Positions 29,887 to 37,580 of a stretch of 64,000 bases of DNA are shown here, piece by piece. The translations under genes were made by a program, and so were the position numbers. The first letter of the stretch is position 1. Each line of letters opens with the position of its first letter. Below the pieces are notes generated by a model. The model worked only from the letters and a program-made list of their open reading frames with translations, searched no databases and was not told where the DNA came from. The stretch is taken from assembly GCA_963770375.1 (NCBI GenBank), contig CAVYPM010000015.1:1-64000 (forward strand), written 5' to 3'. Origin of the DNA: DASVBE01 sp963770375. Lineage in GTDB: Bacteria > Actinomycetota > Actinomycetes > Streptosporangiales > Streptosporangiaceae.

Positions 29887-31910
29887 TGGCCGGGCCGGCG
29901 GAGGGTCGCATCAGGCATCCGGTGCTGCGGGCGTTCGTGCGCGCGCCGGGCGGGCTGATCGGCGCCGGGCTGCTGCTCGGGCTGCTGGTCCTGGCCGTGG
30001 TCGGGCCGCTGATCTGGGGCCACCAGGCGACGGTGACCGACCTCAACGTGCCGTACCAGGTCCACTCGCCGGAGCACCCGCTCGGCACCGACAGCCTCGG
30101 CCGGGACGTGCTGGCCCGGACGCTGTCGGCGACCCGGCTCACGCTGGTGCTCGGGCTCTCGGCGGCGGCGATCTCCGCCGTGGTGGGATTCGGGATCGGT
30201 ACGGCCGTTGCGGCGCTGGGCCCGCGGGCCCGGGGGATCGGCCGCCGGGCGATCGAGAGCTCGCTGAGCTTCCCGCCCATCCTGCTGGCCCTGTTCCTGG
30301 TGGCGATCATCGGCGCGGGCGCCCGCGGTGCGGTGATCGCTATCGGCCTGGGCGCCGCGCCCGGGTTCGCCCGGCTGGCCGAGAACTTCGCCACCTCGGT
30401 CGGCTCCCGGGAGTTCATCGCCAGCGCGAAGGCGACGGGTGTCGGGCGGGCCCGGCTGATGCAGCGATACCTGCTGCCGAACATGGCCGAGCCGCTGGTG
30501 CTGGCCGGGCTGGCCTACGTGGCCGGCGCCATCATCGACATCTCCGGCCTGGACTTCCTCGGCCTGGGCGTGCAGCCGCCCGCCTACGACTGGGGCACGC
30601 TGCTGACCGCGGGCGTGCAGTCGATCTACGTGACGCCGTTCGCCGGCATCGCCCCGGCGTTCATGATCATGCTCACCGGCACGTCGCTGGTGTTCTTCGG
30701 CGAGGCGCTGTCCCGGGCGCTGAACCCCCGGCTGTGGGTGACCGGGCCGCGCCGGGGCGGGCGGGCAGAGCGGGCCCGGGCCGGCCGGGCGGGGAAGGCC
30801 GGGCTGGCGGGCCCGGCTGCCGCACCGGCCGGCCCGGCCACCGGCGCGGCTGATCCCGCCGGCCCCGTGGTGGCTGACGCCGTGGTGGCCGACCCCGTGG
30901 TGGCCGACGCCGTGGTGGTGGAGAACCTGCGGATCACGCTGCCGTCCGGCGGCGGGCCGCGGACCCTGGTCGACGGGGTGTCGTTCCGGCTGCGGGCCGG
31001 CGAGGTGCTCGGCATCGTCGGCGAGTCCGGCAGCGGCAAGACGCTGACCAGCCTGGCCATCGGCCAGCTGCTGCCGCACCCGCTGCGGACGACGGCCACC
31101 AGGATCGAGCTCGGCGGCACCGAGCTGACCACGCTGCCGCCAGGACGGCTGGCCCGGGTGCTCGGCACCGGCCTGGCCATGATCTTCCAGGACCCGATGT
31201 CCTCCATGAACCCGGCATCCCGGGCCGGATCGCAGCTCACCGACGGCGCCAGGCGGCACCGCGGGCTGTCCCGCGAGGAGGCCAGGGCCGAGGCCGTGCA
31301 GCGGCTCGGCGAGGTGCGGATCGGCGACGCCCGGCGGGCGCTGCGCCGCTACCCGTACCAGTTCTCCGGCGGCATGCAGCAGCGGATCATGATCGCCATG
31401 GGCCTGATGGCCCGGCCGCGGGTGCTGATCGCGGACGAGCCGACCACCGCGCTGGACGTCACCGTGCAGGCTCAGGTCCTCGAGGTGCTGCGGGACATCA
31501 ACGCCAGCGAGGGCACCGCGATCATCCTGATCTCGCACAACCTGGGCGTCATCAACCAGCTGTGCGACCGGGTGCTGGTCATGTACGCCGGGCGCGTGGT
31601 CGAGGAGAGCGACCGGGAGCGGCTGCTGGCCGACCCGCAGCACCCGTACACGAAGGCGCTGCTGGCCTCGGTCCCCGTGCTGCCAGGGACCGTGCTCTCC
31701 GGGACGGCTCCGGACGCCGAGCTGAGCACCATCCCCGGCCGCCCGCCGCGGCCGGACGAGGACGTGCCAGGATGCTCCTTCGCGGCCCGGTGCCCGCTGG
31801 CCATCAGCCGGTGCACCGCGGAGCGGCCCGCGCTGACCGCCGCCGCGGCGGGCGGCAAGGTGGCCTGCTTCGTGGTCACCGGCGCGACCACTGGGGAGGC
31901 AGTCCGGTGA
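29886..31910 (+). CDS. DppC-DppD fusion: ABC permease joined to an ATP-binding domain
   Basis: This 674-residue fusion begins with a DppC-like permease (about residues 1-285; HPLGTDSLGRDVLARTLSATRLTLVLG, EFIASAKATGVGRARLMQRYLLPNM). An Ala/Gly/Pro/Val linker (about 286-340) containing three 15-bp repeats follows. The rest is a complete DppD-type ATPase (Walker A GESGSGKT, FQDPMSSMNPA, signature FSGGMQQR, Walker B VLIADEPTTALD, and the C-terminal cysteine motif CSFAARCPLAISRC). Separate genes are the rule in this family, so the fusion fixes stoichiometry. The start ATG at 29886 shares one base with the previous stop. Confidence 0.9.
   Translation: MAGPAEGRIRHPVLRAFVRAPGGLIGAGLLLGLLVLAVVGPLIWGHQATVTDLNVPYQVHSPEHPLGTDSLGRDVLARTLSATRLTLVLGLSAAAISAVVGFGIGTAVAALGPRARGIGRRAIESSLSFPPILLALFLVAIIGAGARGAVIAIGLGAAPGFARLAENFATSVGSREFIASAKATGVGRARLMQRYLLPNMAEPLVLAGLAYVAGAIIDISGLDFLGLGVQPPAYDWGTLLTAGVQSIYVTPFAGIAPAFMIMLTGTSLVFFGEALSRALNPRLWVTGPRRGGRAERARAGRAGKAGLAGPAAAPAGPATGAADPAGPVVADAVVADPVVADAVVVENLRITLPSGGGPRTLVDGVSFRLRAGEVLGIVGESGSGKTLTSLAIGQLLPHPLRTTATRIELGGTELTTLPPGRLARVLGTGLAMIFQDPMSSMNPASRAGSQLTDGARRHRGLSREEARAEAVQRLGEVRIGDARRALRRYPYQFSGGMQQRIMIAMGLMARPRVLIADEPTTALDVTVQAQVLEVLRDINASEGTAIILISHNLGVINQLCDRVLVMYAGRVVEESDRERLLADPQHPYTKALLASVPVLPGTVLSGTAPDAELSTIPGRPPRPDEDVPGCSFAARCPLAISRCTAERPALTAAAAGGKVACFVVTGATTGEAVR
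30867..30911 (+). repeat. Three 15-bp repeats in the linker of the permease-ATPase fusion
   Basis: Three consecutive 15-base units (consensus GTGGTGGCCGACGCC) encode a repeated VVADx peptide exactly between the permease and ATPase domains. The frame is preserved. They look like slippage-generated linker expansion at the fusion point. Confidence 0.85.
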
Positions 31911-32926
31911 GCCTGCTCGAGCTCGACCACGTGGCGGTCAGGTACGGCGCCGGGCGGCACGCGCTGACCGCGGTCGACGACGTCAGCCTGGCCGTCGAGG
32001 CCGGCACCTCGATCGGCATCGTGGGCGAGTCCGGGTCCGGCAAGTCAACGCTGGCCCGGGCCATCGTCCAGCTGGTGCCCACCGCGTCCGGCCGGATCAC
32101 GCTGGACGGCCGGGACGTGACCGGCGCCCGGGGGAGCGCGGTCCGGCACATCAGGGACCGGGTGCAGATGGTGTTCCAGGACCCGTTCGCCTCGCTGAAC
32201 CCGCGGCGGACGGTCGGGGCCACTCTGGCCGAGGCGGTCAGCCTGAACGACCGGCGGGCCAGCGGCGGCGGTGACCGCCAGGCCCGGGTCAGCGAGCTGC
32301 TGGAGCTGGTCCGGCTGGACCCCGCGGCCCGGTACCGCTACCCGAACGAGTTCAGCGGCGGCCAGATCCAGCGGGTCGCCATCGCCCGGGCGCTGGCCGC
32401 CGGGCCGCGGCTGCTGATCCTGGACGAGGTGACCTCCGCGCTGGACGTGTCGGTGCAGGCCGCGATCCTCAACCTGCTCCGCGACCTGCGCGAGCGCCTG
32501 GGCCTGACCTACCTCTGCATCTCGCACGACCTGTCGGTGATCGGCTACCTGTGCCAGTCTGCGGTGGTGATGTACCTGGGCCAGCTGGTCGAGGCCGCGC
32601 CGTGCGCGGACCTGTTCAGCGCGCCGCGGCACCCGTACTCCCGGTCGCTGCTCGACTCGGTCCCGCAGGTCCGCGGGGAGCGGATCCGCGCCACGGCGAG
32701 CGGGGACGTGCCCAACCCGCGGTTCCCGCCGCCCGGCTGCCGGTATCACCCCCGGTGCGCCGTCGGCCCGCTGGCCCAGCCCGGCCGGGAGGCCTGCCTG
32801 CAGCGCGACCCGCATCAGGACGACGGGCGGGCCGCCAGCCTGAACGGCGGGCCGGTGACCGGGCCGGGCGCCGGGGCGGGCGGCGGGCGGTTCGCGGCCT
32901 GCCACTTCCCGCTGGGCGCGCCGTGA
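31907..32926 (+). CDS. Opp/Dpp-type ABC transporter ATP-binding protein (DppF-like)
   Basis: This 339-residue ATPase has VSLLELDHVAVRYGAG, Walker A GESGSGKST, Q-loop QMVFQDPFASLNPRRTV, signature FSGGQIQRVAIARAL, Walker B LLILDEVTSALD, switch CISHDLSVIGYL, and the oligopeptide-ATPase C-terminal cysteine motif (PPGCRYHPRCAVG with later cysteines) that often holds an Fe-S cluster or metal. The start is GTG at 31907 with GGGGAGG upstream, overlapping the fusion gene by four bases. It completes the importer. Confidence 0.9.
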   Translation: MSLLELDHVAVRYGAGRHALTAVDDVSLAVEAGTSIGIVGESGSGKSTLARAIVQLVPTASGRITLDGRDVTGARGSAVRHIRDRVQMVFQDPFASLNPRRTVGATLAEAVSLNDRRASGGGDRQARVSELLELVRLDPAARYRYPNEFSGGQIQRVAIARALAAGPRLLILDEVTSALDVSVQAAILNLLRDLRERLGLTYLCISHDLSVIGYLCQSAVVMYLGQLVEAAPCADLFSAPRHPYSRSLLDSVPQVRGERIRATASGDVPNPRFPPPGCRYHPRCAVGPLAQPGREACLQRDPHQDDGRAASLNGGPVTGPGAGAGGGRFAACHFPLGAP

Positions 32927-33699
32927 GCATCCGGTTCGAGCCGGACGGCCACGTGGTGCTGATCACCATCGACCGGCCAGGGTCCAGGAACGCGCTCGAC
33001 CCCGAGCACAACGCCGCCCTCGGCGCCGCCGTCGAGCGGTTCGAGGCCGACGAGCAGCTCCGGGTGGCCGTGCTGACCGGCGCGGGCGACGTCGCGTTCA
33101 GCGCCGGGGCCGACCTGAAGACGCTGATCCCGGCGCACCGCGACGCGGTCCGGGCGGGCGGGTCGCCGCCGTGGAACTTCGGCGGCTTCACCGCCCGCGA
33201 GGTCAGCAAGCCGATGATCGCCGCGATCAACGGCCACGCCCTGGCGGGCGGCCTGGAAATGGCGCTGGCCTGCGATATCCGGCTGGCCGCGCCGAACGCC
33301 ACGCTCGGGCTGGCCGAGACCAAATGGGCGATCATCCCGGGCGCGGGCGGCACCCAGCGGCTGCCGCGTGCCGTGCCGCTCGGCGCCGCGCTGGAAATGA
33401 TCATGACAGGCGAGCCGGTCAGCGCGGCCGAGGCGTACCGCACCGGGCTGGTCAACCGGGTCGTGCCGCTGGACCGGCTGCGGCCCGAGGCGCTGGCCCT
33501 GGCCGGGCAGATCGCGGCCCGCGGCCCGCTCGCCGTGCAGGCCGCCCGGCTGGCGGTGCTGCGCGGCACCGGCCGGCCGCTGGCCGAGGGCCTGGACATC
33601 GAGGCGGGGTTCTTCCGCGCGGTGATGCGCACCGACGACGCGGTCGAAGGCGCCACCGCCTTCACCGAGAAGCGGCCCCCGGTCTACCGCGGCCGGTAA
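32923..33699 (+). CDS. Enoyl-CoA hydratase/isomerase family protein
   Basis: This 258-residue crotonase-fold protein has FSAGADLKTLIP (oxyanion-hole Ala-Gly), NGHALAGGLEMALACDIRLAA and LGLAETKWAIIPGAGGTQRLPRAVPLGAALEMIMTG. Both acidic residues used by hydratases are present, in LAETKW and ALEMIM. The start is GTG at 32923, overlapping the transporter ATPase stop (GTGA), so it is the last gene of the operon before a strong hairpin. It would process the unsaturated or beta-oxo acyl-CoA made after the CoA ligase step. Confidence 0.9.
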   Translation: MSIRFEPDGHVVLITIDRPGSRNALDPEHNAALGAAVERFEADEQLRVAVLTGAGDVAFSAGADLKTLIPAHRDAVRAGGSPPWNFGGFTAREVSKPMIAAINGHALAGGLEMALACDIRLAAPNATLGLAETKWAIIPGAGGTQRLPRAVPLGAALEMIMTGEPVSAAEAYRTGLVNRVVPLDRLRPEALALAGQIAARGPLAVQAARLAVLRGTGRPLAEGLDIEAGFFRAVMRTDDAVEGATAFTEKRPPVYRGR

Positions 33700-33736
33700 C
33701 CGGGCCCGGCCAGCCGGGGCGCCTGGCCGGGCCCGG
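33700..33736. terminator. GC-rich hairpin terminator between convergent genes
   Basis: CCGGGCCCGGCCAG (33700-33713) pairs perfectly with its reverse complement at 33723-33736 across a nine-base loop. It lies one base after the enoyl-CoA hydratase stop and just beyond the stop of the leftward small zinc-ribbon gene, so it can serve both strands. No T-run follows, which is common in high-GC actinomycetes. Confidence 0.7.
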
Positions 33737-33738
33737 CC

Positions 33739-33924
33739 CTAGCTGGTGAACGGCGCTATCGCGCAGCGGTTCCGGTCCAGATGCTGGCAGCAGGACAGGC
33801 ACCAGGGCCGGCGGGTCACGCTGGTGATGTGCCCGCTGACCCAGAACCCGGCCGGGTTCTCCCGGCAGCGGATGCAGATCTGCACGGTGCGCGGCGGCAG
33901 GCCAATTCGGTGCAGGTAGCCCAT
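33739..33924 (-). CDS. Small cysteine-rich (zinc-ribbon-like) protein
   Basis: This 61-residue protein has two CxxC pairs (CIRCRENPAGFWVSGH and WCLSCCQHLD) and two further histidines, so it probably binds zinc. The start is ATG at 33924; the ribosome binding site (GGGGGAA) is only moderate. It follows another small zinc-ribbon gene in the same direction, 46 bases downstream. No enzymatic domain is present. It could be a small DNA- or protein-binding zinc protein; function unknown. Confidence 0.55.
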   Translation of the reverse strand: MGYLHRIGLPPRTVQICIRCRENPAGFWVSGHITSVTRRPWCLSCCQHLDRNRCAIAPFTS

Positions 33925-33970
33925 GATTCCCCCGTGTGGGCTCGAGCGGATGAAGCAGTTCCCGCGTGGT

Positions 33971-34180
33971 TTACGCCCGTGTGGGCGATGTTGCGCGTGT
34001 GATTGCTGGGACAGATGTCCGGGGACGGCCGGTGAGCATGTCGGCGGGCATCCGGAAGTGGTGCCCGGCCGCGCAGGACGTGGCCACGTGCGCGACGGGG
34101 CCGTCCGTGCTGGGCAGCGAGAACCGGTCGGTGATCTCGGCCGGGACGCCGCACTCCGGGCAGGAAATGACGGTCAGCAT
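33971..34180 (-). CDS. Small zinc-ribbon protein
   Basis: This 69-residue protein begins MLTVISCPECGVPAEITDRF and later has SCAAGHHFRMP, giving a C-x2-C...C-x3-H-H pattern typical of small actinobacterial zinc ribbons. A very good ribosome binding site (GAGAGGAG, six bases before the ATG at 34180) overlaps the end of the APC permease gene, whose stop is four bases upstream. Cotranscription with the permease is therefore likely. Function unknown. Confidence 0.7.
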   Translation of the reverse strand: MLTVISCPECGVPAEITDRFSLPSTDGPVAHVATSCAAGHHFRMPADMLTGRPRTSVPAITRATSPTRA

Positions 34181-34183
34181 TGG

Positions 34184-35748
34184 TTACTCCTCTCTGTGAC
34201 TCGGTGATGGGTTGCGGTGACGGGTGGCCAGGCAGTACGCGGTCGCCGCGGCCACGATGACCGCGACCGGGGTCAGGACCAGCAGCTCGAACAGGCCGCG
34301 CTGGCCGGCGAAACCGGCCGGCAGGTGCGCGTCCGGGTGGTCCGTACCCAGCCCCGGCCACAGCAGGCAGGCCGCGGCCAGCGCGGACCAGCCGGTAGCC
34401 GCGATCGTGACCACCGCGGCCCCGGCCCGGCCGCCGGGCACCAGGAACGGCCGGGGCAGGCCGGGCCGGCGCCGCCGCAGCACCGCGAACGCGGGGAAGA
34501 CCAGCAGGTAGGCCAGCACGACCAGGGCGATGACCGCGGTGAGGGCGGCGGAGAAGTACTTCTGGTTGTCCTCGCCGGTGACGGCCACGCCGGCGGCCAT
34601 GACCAGCAGCGCGATCGCGCCGGAGAGCAGGCCGATCCGGGCGGGGACCCCGGTGCGGGCGGAAACCCGGCCCAGGAACCGCGGGCCCGCGCCGTCCAGG
34701 CAGGCCGCGGCCTGGGCCCGGCCCGCGCCCATGATCCAGGCCGCGGCGCTGGACATCAGCACCCAGATGAACAGCGCCGCGCAGGCCCAGCCCGCCACCT
34801 GGCCCCCGCCGGCCAGCACCGGGGTGCCGCCGGGGAGACGCTCCCGCCGTAGACGGTCAGCACGGTCGCCAGCGCGTCGAGGAAACCGTGCAGCGAGGTC
34901 ACCGCGCCGGCCGGCAGCACGATCAGCACGGCCAGCACCGGCACGGCGTACAGCACGATAAGGGCCGCCCCGGCCTGGCCGATGGCGGCGGGGATGTCCC
35001 GCCGCGGGTCGGTCATCTCCTCGGCGGCGGCCGCGGGCAGCTCGGCGCCGCTGAACGAGAACAGCAGGACCGGGGCGATCGCGATGAACACCGTGCCGGT
35101 GGGCGCCAGGTCCCCGGCCGCGATGCCGTGCACCCCGTGCTGCGCGCCGTACACGGCCACGGTCACGGTGAAGAACACCAGCAGCAGGGCCTGGCCGGCG
35201 GTGCCGCTGACCGGGATCCACTTGCCGGACTTCAGCGGGATCACGGCCGTGATGGTGGCCACCGCGATGAACGCGGCGCCGAGCCCGAACTGCCCGGCGG
35301 CCGGCAGCGGGCCGACGAACTGCTGCCAGACCGCCATCGACAGGACCGCGACCGACCCGCCTACCCACATCGGGGTGCAGGCCCAGTACAGCAGCGAGGC
35401 CAGCGCGCCCGCGTACCGGCCGAGGGCCCGCCGGACCCAGACGTACACCCCGCCTTCCTCCGGCAGGGCCGCCCCCAGCTCGGCGCTGATCAGCGCGGAC
35501 GGCACGAAGAAGGTCACGGCCAGCACAAGCAGCCAGGTGAACGCCTGCCCGCCGCCGGTGGCCACCGCGCCGATCGTGTCGGTCACGATCATCGCCGAGA
35601 GCAGGAAGCACACGGTGTCCATCCGGCCCAGCACGCGGCGCAGCCGGGCCCGGTCGCCCGTGCTGGCGGGATCTGCCCCGGCGCCGTCCTGGCCGGTGCC
35701 GAGCGCAGCCCCCGGCAGGGTCACGGCGCCGCCGTCAGCGGGAGCCAC
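34184..35748 (-). CDS. APC-family amino acid/polyamine permease, frameshifted
   Basis: This integral membrane transporter has about twelve hydrophobic segments. The N-terminal text (FLLSAMIVTDTIGAVATGGGQAF, FVPSALISAELGAALPEEGGVYVWVRRALG) shows the conserved first helices and GGxYxW motif of the APC superfamily; FSGAELPAAAAEEMTDPRRDIPAA is the conserved helix 6 region. The frame breaks at about 34835 (one base missing; SVSP joins GGTPVLAGGGQVAGW), giving about 521 residues after correction. The GTG start at 35748 overlaps the preceding aminotransferase-fold gene by 14 bases. Substrate unknown. Confidence 0.83.
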
Positions 35749-37201
35749 GGCGCGGCCCCCTGACCTCTCCGGCGGGCGCCGCGGGCGGGCTCCCGGCGGG
35801 TGCCGGCAGGTGCGGCCGGAACAGGGCGGGCACGGCCGGCCGGCTTCTGCGCTGGCGCCTGCCGGCCGGTGGCCCGGCCGCGATGGCGGCCACCGCGGCC
35901 ACCGCCCGGTCCACCTCGGCGGGTGTGTTGTACAGGCAGAAGCTGAACCGGACGCTGGCGGGCGGGTGCAGCCCGAGCGCGTGATGGGCCAGCGAGGAGC
36001 CGTGGCCGCCGGCCCCCGACTCGATCCCGGCCCGGTCCAGCTCCGCGGCCACGCTGACCGGGTCCCGGCCCGCCAGCCGGAACGCGACCAGCGGGGTTCG
36101 CCGGGCCGCGTGCCGCGGGCCGTAGACCGTGATCCCCGGCACCGCGGCCAGCCCGTCCAGCGCCCGGGCGGTCAGCCGCTGGGTCCACCGCTCGACCCGG
36201 TCCATCGCGGCCCAGACGGTCGCCCGGGTGACCGGCCGGCCGGTGCCGAAGTACACCGGCCGGCCTGGGCTCAGGGCCAGGTCCAGCAGCAGCCGGAGGG
36301 CCTCCGCGGACACGATCGCGCCCAGGACGTCGGGCGGCTCCGCACGGTAGCTCCCGGGCAGCGCGAGATACTCGACGTGGCCGGGGAGCACCTGCCCCTC
36401 GGCGACCATGCCGCCGCCGTACTGGAACGGCAGCAGCGACCGCAGCACCGGCTCCCGGCCGTACAGCACGGCGGTCCCGGGCGGGGTCAGCATCGCGTCG
36501 CAGGAGAACGCCAGGAAATCCACGTCCAGGGCGGTGACGTCGGTGTACGCGCCCGGCAGCAGCTGGGCACCGTCGACCAGCAGATAGGACCGCCGCTCGC
36601 CGCCGGGCTGCACGTACCCGCTGGCCCCGGCCAGCCCCTGGATCGTGGCCAGCGGGGGCCTGGTCCCCAGGAAGCCGGACCCGCCGGTGCAGCACACCAG
36701 CTTGGTCCGCTCGTCGATCAGCGACGCCAGGTGGGCCAGGTCGAGCTCGCCGGTGGCCGGGTCGAAGCGGGCCAGCCGGTAGTCCACCCGGCGGCCGAAC
36801 CGGGGCAGGATCTCCCGGCACATCGCGTACCAGGGCACGTAGCCCGAGTCGTGCTCCAGCATCGTGAGGACCACGTTGTCGCCGTCGCGGAACTCGGTCA
36901 GCAGCGCGTACATGACCGCGTTGACGGCCTCGGTCGTGCTGCGGTACAGCGCCAGGCAGGCCGGGCCGGGCGCGCCGATGAACGCGGCGATCGTGCCGAG
37001 TGACTCCTCGTACCGTGCGGTCATCTCCGCCGCGGCCGCCCGGCCGTGCGGCATGCTGCCGCACCGCGGCGCCAGCGACCGGTACAGCCCGGTCAGCTCC
37101 CGTGGCGGCGGCGTGCCGGCCGCGTTGTCGGCCAGCACCCGGCCGGTTGCCGGGAACCCGAAATGCCTGCGGATCGCCCGCACATCCAGATCGCCGCTCA
37201 T
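35735..37201 (-). CDS. Class V aminotransferase-fold protein with the PLP lysine replaced by alanine
   Basis: This 488-residue protein resembles cysteine desulfurase/selenocysteine lyase enzymes: RVLADNAAGTPPPREL, LYRSTTEAVNAVMYALL, LEHDSGYVPW, KLVCCTGGSGFLGTRPP, LLVDGAQLLPGAYTDVTALDVDFLAFS, PPGTAVLYG and VRFSFCLYNTPAEVDRAV. In functional relatives FLAFS is followed by GHK, the lysine binding PLP; here it is CDAM, with Ala236 (codon GCG at 36496-36494) at the lysine position and Asp at the usual His. The rest of the PLP pocket (Asp210, Gln213) is kept. The start is ATG at 37201; the last 50 residues are low-complexity. A non-catalytic or altered-chemistry role is likely. Confidence 0.82.
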   Translation of the reverse strand: MSGDLDVRAIRRHFGFPATGRVLADNAAGTPPPRELTGLYRSLAPRCGSMPHGRAAAAEMTARYEESLGTIAAFIGAPGPACLALYRSTTEAVNAVMYALLTEFRDGDNVVLTMLEHDSGYVPWYAMCREILPRFGRRVDYRLARFDPATGELDLAHLASLIDERTKLVCCTGGSGFLGTRPPLATIQGLAGASGYVQPGGERRSYLLVDGAQLLPGAYTDVTALDVDFLAFSCDAMLTPPGTAVLYGREPVLRSLLPFQYGGGMVAEGQVLPGHVEYLALPGSYRAEPPDVLGAIVSAEALRLLLDLALSPGRPVYFGTGRPVTRATVWAAMDRVERWTQRLTARALDGLAAVPGITVYGPRHAARRTPLVAFRLAGRDPVSVAAELDRAGIESGAGGHGSSLAHHALGLHPPASVRFSFCLYNTPAEVDRAVAAVAAIAAGPPAGRRQRRSRPAVPALFRPHLPAPAGSPPAAPAGEVRGPRRGSR

Positions 37202-37260
37202 CGTCGCCACCCCGTCGCCCCGGGCCCCGTGCCCCGGCCGTTCCCACTGTCGGCAGCGCC

Positions 37261-37293
37261 CGTTAGCGAGCCGCTAGCCGTGCCTCGCTAACG
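37261..37293. terminator. Hairpin overlapping the end of the 32-residue ORF
   Basis: CGTTAGCGAG (37261-37270) and CTCGCTAACG (37284-37293) are perfect inverted repeats around a 13-base loop. The right arm contains the stop codon of the leftward short ORF, so the hairpin is placed like a terminator for it and separates it from the aminotransferase-fold gene that starts at 37201. Confidence 0.5.
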
Positions 37294-37386
37294 GCGGGCG
37301 CCGGTCGCGGCCATCCGGCGGAGCGGGATCCCGGAGGTCTCCGAGCACGCCCCGGTCTGCATCAGCTTGTCCTGGCCGATCGTCAT
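37288..37386 (-). CDS. 32-residue ORF duplicating the C-terminus of the adjacent regulator
   Basis: ATG at 37386 follows a good GGAGG five bases upstream and opens a 32-codon frame starting MTIGQDKLMQTGAC and ending SETSGIPLRRMAATGARR. The last part matches the extreme C-terminus of the large regulator just upstream (SETSRILLRRMAATGARG); about 48 bases are duplicated (37289-37336 against 37588-37635). Either it is a decayed duplicate tail or a small translated peptide. The ribosome binding site and downstream hairpin favour at least occasional expression. Confidence 0.4.
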   Translation of the reverse strand: MTIGQDKLMQTGACSETSGIPLRRMAATGARR

Positions 37387-37580
37387 CAGGTCCTCCGTGG
37401 AGTGGCCTGACCAGAAGCACGGCCAGGCGCAGGGTCTTTCGTCCTGCCTCCAAGAGGTATGCCGCCGGGCCGCAGCCGGGCATCGGTAACCGGTACCGAG
37501 ATCGGCGGGCCGGGCTACCGGTTCCCGGAGCCGGGAACACCAAGCTCGGCCGCGCAGGCGGCGGCGCCCGTTGGCGGGTG
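37387..37580. other. Spacer between the large regulator and the short ORF
   Basis: This gap of about 190 bases downstream of the large regulator contains the ribosome binding site of the short ORF, the inverted repeat GGTAACCGGTACC-like text near 37482-37495, and CCGGTTCCCGGAGCCGG-like GC hairpins near 37517-37535. I see no further gene. It appears to have arisen with the duplication of the regulator's 3' end. Confidence 0.4.
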
